Assembly (NCBI GenBank): GCA_021772215.1
Contig: JAJFMK010000309.1
Span: forward strand, 1 to 7,321
Reading direction: 5' to 3'
Length of the DNA: 7,321 bases
From: Chlamydiota bacterium
GTDB taxonomy: Bacteria; Chlamydiota; Chlamydiia; Chlamydiales; JAJFMK01
The position numbers and the translations under genes are program-made. Each line of letters begins with the position of its first letter. The stretch's first letter is position 1. Below the pieces are notes generated by a model. It saw only the letters and a list, made by a program, of their open reading frames with translations. It had not been told where the DNA came from and did no database searches. Positions 1 through 6,418 of the stretch are shown here, in pieces.

Positions 1-1048
1 GGTGATTTACTCTTAAACACTCTTCCAAAAGCTTTACGGACTTTGACCACTCTTTTTTTGAAATAGTCGCATCACACTGCTTTTTCGAGAGGGACCACTC
101 GCACCTCACCCTAAAGATCTTAATCGCTTTTAGGATGAATTGCAAGGAAGAAATCAGCTCTGTCCCAATGACCTCCTCTGTCCCGAAGCAGCTATGGACA
201 TCTTGCGTTGGCCAGGAGGTTGCAAAAGGATCAAGCAAATCTTTTAACTGAAGCTCATATGGAACGCTTCCCACTTCAAAAACCCTTGTCGCACCGCGCT
301 TTCCTTCGGCAAGCTTAGCATGCCAAAGAACCTGCGCAGGTAGATCAATGGAGTCATTAAAGGGGTGAATACTAGGTGTCACTACTGCGCTATAGCCAAG
401 CTTCGTAGATTGCTTTTCGATCCAATCGCTAAAGCGATTTTTTAATTTCATCCCCTCTGGCAGCCAAACAACAGCCCTCTCCTCTCCTTCCAAAAAGGAA
501 GCAATCCCATCACTTTTTGCGCTTCTCTTTTTCCACTGACGATAGAGCTTCTGGTACGCTTTGGTATTTTCACCGGTAGCAGCCACAAGCCGAACCGCTT
601 CTACCTCTTTGTTTTTCAATGGGATAGAAAATAAAAGTTGGTCTAAAAACAGGACATTCCTCATCTCGGACGTATCCTTAACAGAGCCGTTAGGAAACTC
701 CAAAATGGCCGTTTCAAGCTGAATAATAGGCACCACACCATCGCTAATATTTAGGTCGATCCACTCGGCCCTCTCTTTGGCCCCTTTAGAGCGCAAAAAA
801 GCGAGAAGGTTCCCCTTCAACATCTCTTTTTCAACAGCCGGTTTTTTTTGCCGCGCCATCTGTCCCATCCTCTCTTGTAGGTGGCGGATCATCTCATCAC
901 TTAAGGGCTTATCGGTCAAAATATCGACATAAAAAAGAGGCCCATCTGAACAGGATCGAATCGGTTGCAACTTTGGAAATAGGTCCTGTAGAGCCTGCAG
1001 GCAGGTCAGTTGCGCCGCCTGAACTGCTGTAGATTCATCTGTCTGCAT
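1..1048 (-). CDS. Degenerate threonyl-tRNA synthetase-like paralog (3' end beyond window)
   Basis: An uninterrupted minus-strand frame of 349 codons starts at ATG 1048-1046 and is still open at base 1. Order and spacing match threonyl-tRNA synthetase without its TGS domain. Residues 10-145 resemble the editing domain (GPLFYVDI, then a helix LSDEMIRHLQERM). Residues 146-180 resemble the linker that in true enzymes contains AYWRGD. Residues 190-300 resemble the start of the class II catalytic core (RVFEVGS at motif 2, then TQDVHSCFGTEEVIG where active enzymes have TQDDAHIF.TEEQI). Key residues are missing: there is no histidine before H56, so the HxxxH editing site is gone; the CRGPH motif is absent; NCPGH with its zinc cysteine is absent; and the motif 2 HR.E is VPYE. 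H285 may correspond to one zinc histidine. I infer a non-catalytic paralog, with the housekeeping thrS elsewhere. No Shine-Dalgarno site precedes this ATG, so the start is uncertain; M53 (892-890) is an alternative but would remove part of the editing-like domain. Confidence 0.8.
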   Translation of the reverse strand, partial: MQTDESTAVQAAQLTCLQALQDLFPKLQPIRSCSDGPLFYVDILTDKPLSDEMIRHLQERMGQMARQKKPAVEKEMLKGNLLAFLRSKGAKERAEWIDLNISDGVVPIIQLETAILEFPNGSVKDTSEMRNVLFLDQLLFSIPLKNKEVEAVRLVAATGENTKAYQKLYRQWKKRSAKSDGIASFLEGEERAVVWLPEGMKLKNRFSDWIEKQSTKLGYSAVVTPSIHPFNDSIDLPAQVLWHAKLAEGKRGATRVFEVGSVPYELQLKDLLDPFATSWPTQDVHSCFGTEEVIGTELISSLQFILKAIKIFRVRCEWSLSKKQCDATISKKEWSKSVKLLEECLRVNH

Positions 1049-1063
1049 GAGAAAAAAAGAGTT

Positions 1064-1137
1064 TGGGATATAGCTGACTCGAACAGCTGACCTCCACGAT
1101 GTCAACGTGGCGCTCTAACCAACTGAGCTAATATCCC
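1064..1137 (-). tRNA. tRNA-Val (anticodon GAC)
   Basis: The minus strand folds into a complete 74-nt cloverleaf. The acceptor stem is GGGATAT with ATATCCC (7 bp). The D arm is GCTC/GAGC around AGTTGGTTA. The anticodon stem CCACG/CGTGG encloses the loop TTGACAT, giving anticodon GAC, which reads valine codons GUC and GUU. The variable loop is AGGTC, and the T arm AGCTG/CAGCT encloses TTCGAGT. The discriminator base is A, and CCA is not encoded: the bases that follow are AAC. The next gene on the same strand starts 15 nt downstream, so the two are probably co-transcribed or the CDS begins in the tRNA trailer. A T-rich tract (seven T in a row on the minus strand) sits in that gap. Confidence 0.97.
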
Positions 1138-1217
1138 GTATGGTCAAGCAAAGACTATAGCCGAAAGGGCTGGTTTTCTTCAACAGCTCCTTGACGTCTT
1201 AAGGAGAATATAGAAGA
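1138..1217. other. Divergent intergenic region between tRNA-Val and the OTU gene
   Basis: This 80-bp gap must hold both 5' ends. The minus-strand promoter candidate is visible, as is the AAGGAG site of the OTU gene at 1201-1206. I see no convincing plus-strand -35/-10 pair: TTGACG (1191) and TATAGA (1209) are only 12 nt apart. Confidence 0.6.
1154..1183 (-). promoter_or_regulatory. Candidate sigma-70-type promoter for tRNA-Val
   Basis: On the minus strand, TTGAAG (1183-1178) and TATAGT (1159-1154) are separated by 18 nt. This places a start site near 1147, about ten bases before the mature tRNA 5' end. Both hexamers are close to the -35 (TTGACA) and -10 (TATAAT) consensus. The fit of strength, spacing and position supports it, but it is a pattern match only. 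Confidence 0.55.
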
Positions 1218-2201
1218 ATGCGGGCTATGGACCTGCAAAGTATAAACTTTTTTGCCCGCTATGACTCCTACGGCGAATTCGTTAAAATGAGAAGAGTCTA
1301 TCAAGTTGTCGCGATCACTATTTCCCTCGTTGTAGGCCTGTTGACCTTAACAACCAAAACTGAGACCTGCTTCAACGCCTTAGTGGGCCGATTTCGCAAA
1401 ATTGAAGAGGATCTAACGGCGCAAACCGTCAGCAGGGTCGCCTCTGCTGTCATTTATCAAGAAGAGCCCCATATCATTGAAGAATTCATCAAAGCTCTAT
1501 TTAATCCAAACGAACATCAACGATTTAGCAGATTTGAAACTCTCTTTCGTAACTTCATGGAGGATCAACCTGGTCAGGATATGATGGAAACTATTGAAAA
1601 GAGTTTCCCCACTCTAGCGCCTGCGTTAAAAATTCAGTCGAACAGAGAGAAACTATTCAGCTTTTTAATGGATCAAGCGCAGATAGACCCCAACCTTGAG
1701 AAGAGGAGTACATTTACCCCCAGCACCACCGTTATTGGCGCTCAAACATTGGGTGATGGCTCCTGCGCCTTCCATGCCATATTAGGAGATCGAATTGATG
1801 GCATTTACAGAGTAACTGACGCAGCCAAAGTCAGAAAAGAGTACTGCGACTGGCTAAGAAAGGATGAGAATTTCAAATATGTCAGCATAGGTTTCGCTGA
1901 ATTTCAAAACAACCCACCGAGTCATATCAAAGATCCATCTAAAGAGAGCTATCTCGCACATATGGAAAAAGTGGGCACCTTCATTCTCCAAGATGAGCTG
2001 TTAGCCATAGCAAAGTGTTTCAATATGAAAGTGACCCTCTATCAACAGGAGTGGGGTGACGACAACAAAATGGTAGGCACTCGCTATAACAGTGAGGGCC
2101 AAACTGCAGTCCACATTGTCTATGTAAACTTTATCCACTACGAACGTGTTGAAAATCCCTCTGAAGGGATCCCCGTCGTAGACAATATCTTCGAAAGTTA
2201 A
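1218..2201 (+). CDS. OTU-family cysteine protease (candidate secreted deubiquitinase) with N-terminal membrane segment
   Basis: The product has 327 residues. Residues about 28-45 form a single hydrophobic segment (VYQVVAITISLVVGLLTL) preceded by the basic KMRR, so it is a membrane anchor rather than a cleaved signal. Residues 50-165 are a helical region I do not recognise. From about 172 to 312 the sequence fits the ovarian tumour (OTU) fold: GDGSCAFHAI carries D180 and the nucleophile C183, and helix YLAHMEKVGTFILQDELLAIAKCFNM is followed by a strand and NFIHYERV with H307. His+2, usually Asn or Asp, is E309 here. OTU proteases cleave ubiquitin chains; bacteria lack ubiquitin, so the target would be in a eukaryotic host, as for the chlamydial effector ChlaOTU. 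An AAGGAG site at 1201-1206 lies 11 nt before the ATG, a rather long spacing. The gene converges on the Inc-like array. Activity and secretion are inferred. Confidence 0.85.
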   Translation: MRAMDLQSINFFARYDSYGEFVKMRRVYQVVAITISLVVGLLTLTTKTETCFNALVGRFRKIEEDLTAQTVSRVASAVIYQEEPHIIEEFIKALFNPNEHQRFSRFETLFRNFMEDQPGQDMMETIEKSFPTLAPALKIQSNREKLFSFLMDQAQIDPNLEKRSTFTPSTTVIGAQTLGDGSCAFHAILGDRIDGIYRVTDAAKVRKEYCDWLRKDENFKYVSIGFAEFQNNPPSHIKDPSKESYLAHMEKVGTFILQDELLAIAKCFNMKVTLYQQEWGDDNKMVGTRYNSEGQTAVHIVYVNFIHYERVENPSEGIPVVDNIFES

Positions 2202-2250
2202 GGTTTGCTCAAGTTGCAGCAGCGACCTAAACCTACTGTAATGAGATCCA

Positions 2251-2273
2251 TTAAGGAGACACTGAATAATTCA
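2251..2273 (+). repeat. Left terminal inverted repeat of the MITE-like element
   Basis: The sequence starts TTAAGGAGACACTGA and ends AATTCA. It matches the reverse complement of 2399-2421 at 20 of 23 positions; the differences are at repeat positions 10, 16 and 17. Confidence 0.75.
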
Positions 2274-2398
2274 GGTACAGCCGATTTTTCGATGATTTCG
2301 TTCACAGTTGGTTAATTTTGCAAGTTCGCATACTATTGGCAGTAGGGGACTTATGAAATTGACCAAATGGGGACGGAGGAGCGGGAAAGCGGCCTAAA

Positions 2399-2421
2399 TG
2401 AATTGATCAGTATCTCCTTAA
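2399..2421 (-). repeat. Right terminal inverted repeat of the MITE-like element
   Basis: Read on the minus strand it starts TTAAGGAGATACTGA and ends AATTCA, mirroring 2251-2273. The outermost nine bases are identical in the two ends. Confidence 0.75.
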
Positions 2422-2432
2422 GCTCTTTTTGT

Positions 2433-3194
2433 CTAAAGCTCCGCAGCAAGCGTTGATAACGATTCGAGATTTGTGAGCGCTGTCCGAATTCCCCTTCGCC
2501 CTCCTGCTAGTTCAGATAACTTCTTTGTATCTTCTACGGAGAGATCCTCTCCCTGGAGTTCGAGCATGCTCTGGTGGAGTTTTTGATCCAATGATCTTAG
2601 GTAACTTGCGATCGGCTCGCTATTTTCAAGGAGATAAACTCGCCCCTCTTCAATTCTCTTTTGGGTATCTTCAATTTCCCGTCCTCTTTTCGCTAGAGCA
2701 GATGTAAATTTTCTCTCCTGTGCGGACTCATACTTGATCATATCCGTTAGACCATCCGCTACCCCTCCTCCATCAACATCCAAAAGCCCCAGCACTCCAT
2801 AAGAGATGGCAATTCCTACCAGTGATCCGAGGACTAAGGGGACATTCCCAGTAAAAATACCCGCGAAAAGAGCTGCGACAGAGATTGCCAGAAAGATAAG
2901 AGAAGCAGCCGTTAATGTGCGGTGCCACCTGCTAGATCCTACCTCTTTGTACTCTTGTACTTGTCGCTGCCGATCCACAAAGCTCTCTTGAGCCCATTTC
3001 AGATCTCTAACTCGCTGATGCAAATTCAAAATTCCGCTTTTGACTCCAGTGACATACATGGTATTCGTCACCGGATTAAAAATAGCGTACTGCTCTGATG
3101 CGCCTCCTTTTGCATCAAGAAAATTAACCACCTCTTCGTTATGGCCCTGATGCACTCCTGAAACAGTCTTAGTATAGCTTGAAATATTAACCAT
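2433..3194 (-). CDS. Inc-like membrane/coiled-coil protein, array copy 1 (last gene of operon)
   Basis: The 253-residue product has the array's three-part layout. Residues 1-65 are a soluble module (NFLDAKGG...YAIFNPVTNTMYVTGVKSGILNLHQRV) that aligns with copy 6 (FVNPVKNV...ILDGALDLKGRA). Residues about 93-114 and 117-137 are two membrane segments joined by a tight turn (AGIFTGNVP). They are followed by an unusual glycine-rich stretch (DVDGGGVADG, 139-148). Residues 157-213 and 224-253 are charged, heptad-like helices. The paired hydrophobic segments followed by coiled coil resemble chlamydial Inc proteins, which are type III-secreted and inserted in the vacuole membrane; secretion is inferred. 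The ATG directly abuts the upstream gene's stop (TAAATG), and AGGAG at 3201-3205 lies 6 nt before it, inside that gene, so translation is probably coupled. This is the only complete copy starting MV instead of MS. Confidence 0.85.
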   Translation of the reverse strand: MVNISSYTKTVSGVHQGHNEEVVNFLDAKGGASEQYAIFNPVTNTMYVTGVKSGILNLHQRVRDLKWAQESFVDRQRQVQEYKEVGSSRWHRTLTAASLIFLAISVAALFAGIFTGNVPLVLGSLVGIAISYGVLGLLDVDGGGVADGLTDMIKYESAQERKFTSALAKRGREIEDTQKRIEEGRVYLLENSEPIASYLRSLDQKLHQSMLELQGEDLSVEDTKKLSELAGGRRGIRTALTNLESLSTLAAEL

Positions 3195-4052
3195 TTACGT
3201 CTCCTCTGATGATAAAGTTTTATGCCAGCGGCCCTCTTTCACAAGCTGACCCTCTGTGCCCTTTAATTTCTCAAGGGAGGGGTTTTTAGCCAGCCTAGCA
3301 ATCTTTAAAGAACTCTGTAGTTTGGCTAGAGTCTCTCTTACCTTCTCTAGACTTTCTGTTGTCTTAGCAAGGTTCGTAGCCTCCTGAGTAGTCAATTCAC
3401 CGGGCCTATTTCGAAGCTCATCAAGATTTTCGAGAAGCTTTGATTCCAACCCTCTTAAGTACTCAGCGATTTTGTCGCCCTCTTTACGAAGGTAGATCTG
3501 GAGACCGTGAACTTGGGACGTAAGTTCTTGCTCTTCCAATTTATCCCTTTTGATTTCCTGTTTTAATTCCAGCGGCTCAAGCATCTTTACAACTAAAATA
3601 AGGAGAGGCCCCCAGAATACCATGCTGGCATTACCGACATCACTTGGGGTCGGATAATTAAATACAGCTACCACGCCGGATATTAACCAGAGCGCTCCAA
3701 GGATTGCAGCAAGAGGGGCGATTCCATAGATCATGCCACAGGCAATTCCTGCAACAATCGCCGCAGTGATAATGGTCCCTATAAGGATCCCTGCTAATCG
3801 ATTTGGATTCCGCTGCATCTGCTCAAGTTTCTGCTCATTCATATGGACTCTTTCAGATAGAGTCTCTAGTGTTTCGACCCTGCCTTTTAAGTCCACTGTC
3901 CCCTCTAATACGTGTACTGAATAGGCTGTCCCTTTTATTAGATCATCAAATCTCAAACATTGAATTGACTTTCTTCCAGGCGGGATAAAGCTCGCAATCT
4001 CTTTTCCTCCCGTTAAATGAGAGGCCGTTGTTGTGACGTTGAAATTACTCAT
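3195..4052 (-). CDS. Inc-like membrane/coiled-coil protein, array copy 2
   Basis: The 285-residue product has an N-terminal module typical of the family: SHLTGGKEIASF (11-22), then FDDLIKGTAYSVHVLEG and DLKGRVETLE (to about 64). A short coiled stretch (65-80) leads into two membrane segments, about 86-108 and 110-131, with the turn CGMIYGIAP. A third hydrophobic patch lies at 143-157. Residues 160-255 are strongly helical and charged (YLRKEGDKIAEYLRGLESKL, then LEKVRETLAKLQSSLKIAR). This copy has an extra C-terminal tail of about 30 residues (KNPSLEKLKGTEGQLVKEGR...) absent from its siblings. The start overlaps the upstream stop by 8 nt (ATGAGTAA), with AGGAG at 4059-4063 six nt ahead. The tail's final codons GAG GAG ACG supply the Shine-Dalgarno site for copy 1. 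No enzymatic motif is visible. Confidence 0.85.
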   Translation of the reverse strand: MSNFNVTTTASHLTGGKEIASFIPPGRKSIQCLRFDDLIKGTAYSVHVLEGTVDLKGRVETLETLSERVHMNEQKLEQMQRNPNRLAGILIGTIITAAIVAGIACGMIYGIAPLAAILGALWLISGVVAVFNYPTPSDVGNASMVFWGPLLILVVKMLEPLELKQEIKRDKLEEQELTSQVHGLQIYLRKEGDKIAEYLRGLESKLLENLDELRNRPGELTTQEATNLAKTTESLEKVRETLAKLQSSLKIARLAKNPSLEKLKGTEGQLVKEGRWHKTLSSEET

Positions 4053-4731
4053 CTGTTTCTCCTAAATTAACTATTAATGACTTTTCATAGCGGATCTTAA
4101 GACGCATCTGTTCGATCTCTTTTCGCTGCGCATCCATTTCCTTATATTTTTCCTGTAGAGATGCAGGCCAACGCTCCATATCAGGACCCTGGTTCTCTTT
4201 TAGCCACTCTTGACTCTTTTCTAGTTCTTTATCGACCATCTCTAGCCACTCTGTGACCTCGTCCGCTTTGGTATTGTAGAACTCAACTAGCTGGGGATAT
4301 TCGCGTTTGGCTCTGGATATATCATTCTCTTTAGCGTTGTATTGAGCACTATTGACGCATAAACGAAGGACGTTGTATGCCAAATAGCTTACCAACCCTA
4401 TGACACCTACAGCAATCACACCAGGCCACGCACCGAAGATCCCCGCAGCAATCACGGCAATAGCAATAACGTAATAGTCTACTTGGATATCAACGTCGCG
4501 CAGAGGATTTATCACTCGCGTTTTTTCCGTTTCTGACAACAACCCCCGGTCTAAATTGTGCACAATGACGGCGCGCTCTGCTAAGCGTGTTGTTCCCTCA
4601 GCAACTCTCGCCGAAAAGGATCTTTGGTTAATCTTGTCATGAAAAGAGAAAGTCGTTTCCGTAAGACCACTTTGCCCTTCCATAAAGTTTGTATGGCTCG
4701 GTAAAGAACGTGCTTGATTAATACTACTCAT
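4045..4731 (-). CDS. Inc-like membrane/coiled-coil protein, array copy 3 (divergent, shortest)
   Basis: At 228 residues this is the shortest complete member. The N-terminal module is recognisable but divergent (NFMEGQ at 15-20, FSFHDKINQRSFSARVAEGTTRLAERA at about 28-54). The region before the membrane pair is shorter than in the others. Residues about 87-99 and 103-121 are hydrophobic and joined by GIFGAWPG, making a compact hairpin rather than two full helices with a loop. Residues 127-180 and 190-220 are charged helices (YNTKADEVTEWLEMVDKELEKSQEWLKEN). It lacks the family's C-terminal (S/T)R..L....LEES motif and ends LIVNLGETDE. Thirteen nt separate it from the upstream stop; AGGAG at 4738-4742 is six nt before the ATG. 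Its last codons overlap the start of copy 2. It is placed in the family by position, layout and weak N-terminal similarity. Confidence 0.82.
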   Translation of the reverse strand: MSSINQARSLPSHTNFMEGQSGLTETTFSFHDKINQRSFSARVAEGTTRLAERAVIVHNLDRGLLSETEKTRVINPLRDVDIQVDYYVIAIAVIAAGIFGAWPGVIAVGVIGLVSYLAYNVLRLCVNSAQYNAKENDISRAKREYPQLVEFYNTKADEVTEWLEMVDKELEKSQEWLKENQGPDMERWPASLQEKYKEMDAQRKEIEQMRLKIRYEKSLIVNLGETDE

Positions 4732-4744
4732 CTGCTTCTCCTCT

Positions 4745-5524
4745 TTATTTGGCTAGCTCTAGAGACTCTTCTAGGTGGCTAATCATCTCGGCAAGCTTTT
4801 TGCGACTCTCTACGATTTCTTGAGCCCTACTTAAAGACTCAGAATCCATCAAGCCATCCCCTTGCTGAAGAGTGCGCTGGTTTTCTTCTAGTTTCTTATC
4901 GATCATTCTAAAGTGAGCTAGGATCGTTTCGCCATTTTCCTTAAGATATCTAGAGAGGCTGTTTGCCTTATCGAGATCAGACTGATGAGAGTCTTCAAGA
5001 GACTTTATTTTTTGTGAAGCATTGGACTTCACATTTCCTTCATAAGTAATAGCAAGACCTAAAGCTGCAAAGGGCGCAAAAGGTATTGCCACTGCCAAAC
5101 CAATGGCTGTGGGATAGGCTAAAACCCAGTGACCGGTAGTCATGAAGCTAGCAGCGATCAGGGTAACCACAGCAGCGGCAATCATTACCGGAACGCCTCC
5201 ATAGACAATGCCAACAGCGAGGCCTGCAACCGCAGCAGTGACTGCCAAAACAGCTAAAGCGCGTAAAGCGCGATTTTTAGTGGTTTTGGATTGATCAATT
5301 TTCTCTTGGCAGAGCTTTTTGGTCTCTTCCAGTCGATTCTCAAAGGTGTCGATCCTATCAACATAGCTTTTAAGATCAGAGTCAGATTCACAAATATATC
5401 CCGGGACACCAACCTCGTAGTTCATCTTTCCTAGAGTATCGTTAAACGTATACGTCCTATTATTTCCAAAGCTCTCTAATTGAGGAAAGTTAAGCACCTC
5501 TTTTCTTACTGCTAAATGACTCAT
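4745..5524 (-). CDS. Inc-like membrane/coiled-coil protein, array copy 4
   Basis: The 259-residue product is most similar to copy 5. Its N-terminal module (about 10-45) reads VLNFPQLESFG, then TYTFNDTLGKMNYEVGVPG. A coiled segment (56-80, RIDTFENRLEETKKLCQEKI) leads to membrane segments at about 87-107 and 110-127 with the turn VGIVYGGVP. A further hydrophobic stretch at 133-159, rich in Ala, Gly and Pro, could add one or two passes. Residues 165-259 are helical, with YLKENGETILAHFRMIDKKL and the C-terminal ESRKKLAEMI..LEESLELAK. It abuts the upstream stop (TAGATG); AGGAG at 5533-5537 lies 8 nt ahead, within the end of copy 5. The cytosolic helices resemble those used by Inc proteins for partner binding, but no partner can be named from sequence. 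Confidence 0.86.
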   Translation of the reverse strand: MSHLAVRKEVLNFPQLESFGNNRTYTFNDTLGKMNYEVGVPGYICESDSDLKSYVDRIDTFENRLEETKKLCQEKIDQSKTTKNRALRALAVLAVTAAVAGLAVGIVYGGVPVMIAAAVVTLIAASFMTTGHWVLAYPTAIGLAVAIPFAPFAALGLAITYEGNVKSNASQKIKSLEDSHQSDLDKANSLSRYLKENGETILAHFRMIDKKLEENQRTLQQGDGLMDSESLSRAQEIVESRKKLAEMISHLEESLELAK

Positions 5525-6418
5525 CTACTTTTCTCCTGAATTAAATTTTTTGGCTAACTCTTGAGACTCTTCGAGGTATTGAATCATCTCTACAAGTTGT
5601 TTACGACTCTTCTCAGTCTCACGAATCCTGCCCAGAGTTCCCTCATCGAGTGAGGAATCCTCTTGATCGATGGTGGCAAGATTTGCCTCCATTTTCTTGT
5701 CCATCTCTCCTAGGTAGGCTAGAAGCTCATCGCCATGATCTTTTAGGTATTTTGAAGTCTGCTTAGCTTTTGCGATATCATGTACGAGAGAGCCTTCTTG
5801 GCATTTAAGAGTGTGAGAAGCCCAATATTTCGTATTTGCTTCGATCGTCATCGCTTCGTATATCATGTAAATCGGAGCAAGAACTGGAGCAAAATAGGCT
5901 TCGAAAAGCGTCCATTTTTCCGGTTCATTGAAAATCTTGGCCCAGCTACCTATCACAAGGACCGTGGCAAGGACGGCAATTGCTGGGATGCTTCCGTAGA
6001 CAATACCAGCAACGAGACCTGCAACCACTGCTGCTGTTGCCAAGACGGTCAGGGCGCGTAAACTGCGGCTTTTAAAGTTTGTGACATCATCAACCCATTT
6101 TTGGCACTGCTGTTTTGTCTCTTCTAGTCTGCTCTCATAGGTATCGATACTTTTGACGACATCCTGAAGTCCCCTAAGCGTCTCATATCTTCTTCCATCG
6201 TCATCTTCTCTCAGAACCAAATCCACTGCATCGCGTGGAACTCCTACACTATAGGTTATTCCTCCGATGGCATCTTTAAATACGTGAGAGGTACTCCACC
6301 ATTTTTTCTGGGCATCTTGAGAGGGAAGAAAGTCGACTTTCTCTTCTCCTCCTTCTAAATGAGATGGAATCGTCCGTGGTGGAGTTGATGTGATATTTGT
6401 AGCCATTGGTTTACTCAT
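5525..6418 (-). CDS. Inc-like membrane/coiled-coil protein, array copy 5 (longest)
   Basis: At 297 residues this is the longest member. A Thr/Pro-rich leader (TNITSTPPRTIP, 7-18) precedes the module SHLEGGEEKVDFLPSQ (19-34) and VFKDAIGGITYSVGVP (46-61). An acidic insert, LREDDDGRRYE (69-79), is found in no sibling. A coiled segment (90-112, IDTYESRLEETKQQCQKWVDD) leads to membrane segments at about 121-142 and 144-160 with the turn AGIVYGSIP. A third hydrophobic patch lies at 172-190. Residues 205-291 are helical and share YLKDHGDELLAYLGEMDKK and SRKQLVEMIQYLEESQELAK with copy 4. The ATG abuts the upstream stop (TAAATG), with AAGGA at 6426-6430 seven nt before it, which favours this start over M5. 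The Thr/Ser/Pro-rich start would suit a type III secretion signal, but this is inference. Confidence 0.86.
   Translation of the reverse strand: MSKPMATNITSTPPRTIPSHLEGGEEKVDFLPSQDAQKKWWSTSHVFKDAIGGITYSVGVPRDAVDLVLREDDDGRRYETLRGLQDVVKSIDTYESRLEETKQQCQKWVDDVTNFKSRSLRALTVLATAAVVAGLVAGIVYGSIPAIAVLATVLVIGSWAKIFNEPEKWTLFEAYFAPVLAPIYMIYEAMTIEANTKYWASHTLKCQEGSLVHDIAKAKQTSKYLKDHGDELLAYLGEMDKKMEANLATIDQEDSSLDEGTLGRIRETEKSRKQLVEMIQYLEESQELAKKFNSGEK

Larger units (their letters stand above)
2251..2421. mobile_element. MITE-like element, 171 bp, no transposase
   Basis: The intergenic sequence between the OTU gene and the convergent array is bounded by imperfect terminal inverted repeats of 23 bp (20 matches). 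Both ends read TTAAGGAGA inward, followed by C or T and then ACTGA. The interior of about 125 bp holds no credible gene; the longest reading I looked at is a 14-codon frame. TTAA at both tips may be a 4-bp target duplication, which would make the element proper 163 bp starting GGAGA. Duplications of the YTAR type are known for IS5-family elements, so it may be a non-autonomous relative of such an IS. It ends 11 bp past the stop codon of the last array gene, a tolerated site. Family assignment is inference. Confidence 0.7.

Noticed and set aside
1..1048. Reading the left frame as the housekeeping threonyl-tRNA synthetase
   Set aside because: Editing histidines, the zinc cysteine, the motif 2 arginine and the TGS domain are all missing, so it cannot be the normal enzyme.
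1159..1180. AGCC/GGCT hairpin followed by TTTT upstream of the OTU gene as a plus-strand terminator
   Set aside because: Only four base pairs, a weak T tract, and no plus-strand gene ends before it; it lies between the hexamers of the tRNA promoter.
1199..1207. TTAAGGAGA before the OTU gene as a third copy of the element's end
   Set aside because: Only nine bases match, they coincide with the expected Shine-Dalgarno site, and similarity stops immediately afterwards.
2201..2234. AGGTTT ... AAACCT inverted repeat after the OTU gene as a terminator
   Set aside because: The 22-nt loop is large and no T run follows, so it does not look like an intrinsic terminator.
2353..2397. 14-codon frame (MKLTKWGRRSGKAA) inside the MITE-like element
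   Set aside because: Too short, no good ribosome binding site, no sign of a transposase fragment that I can recognise.
2525..2991. Plus-strand frames of about 60 codons at 2525-2707 and 2806-2991
   Set aside because: They lie wholly inside array gene 1 on the other strand, have no ribosome binding site or recognisable product, and are best explained as antisense shadows.
3733..3988. Two overlapping plus-strand frames at 3733-3924 and 3803-3988
   Set aside because: Antisense to the membrane region of array gene 2; they overlap each other and show no protein features.
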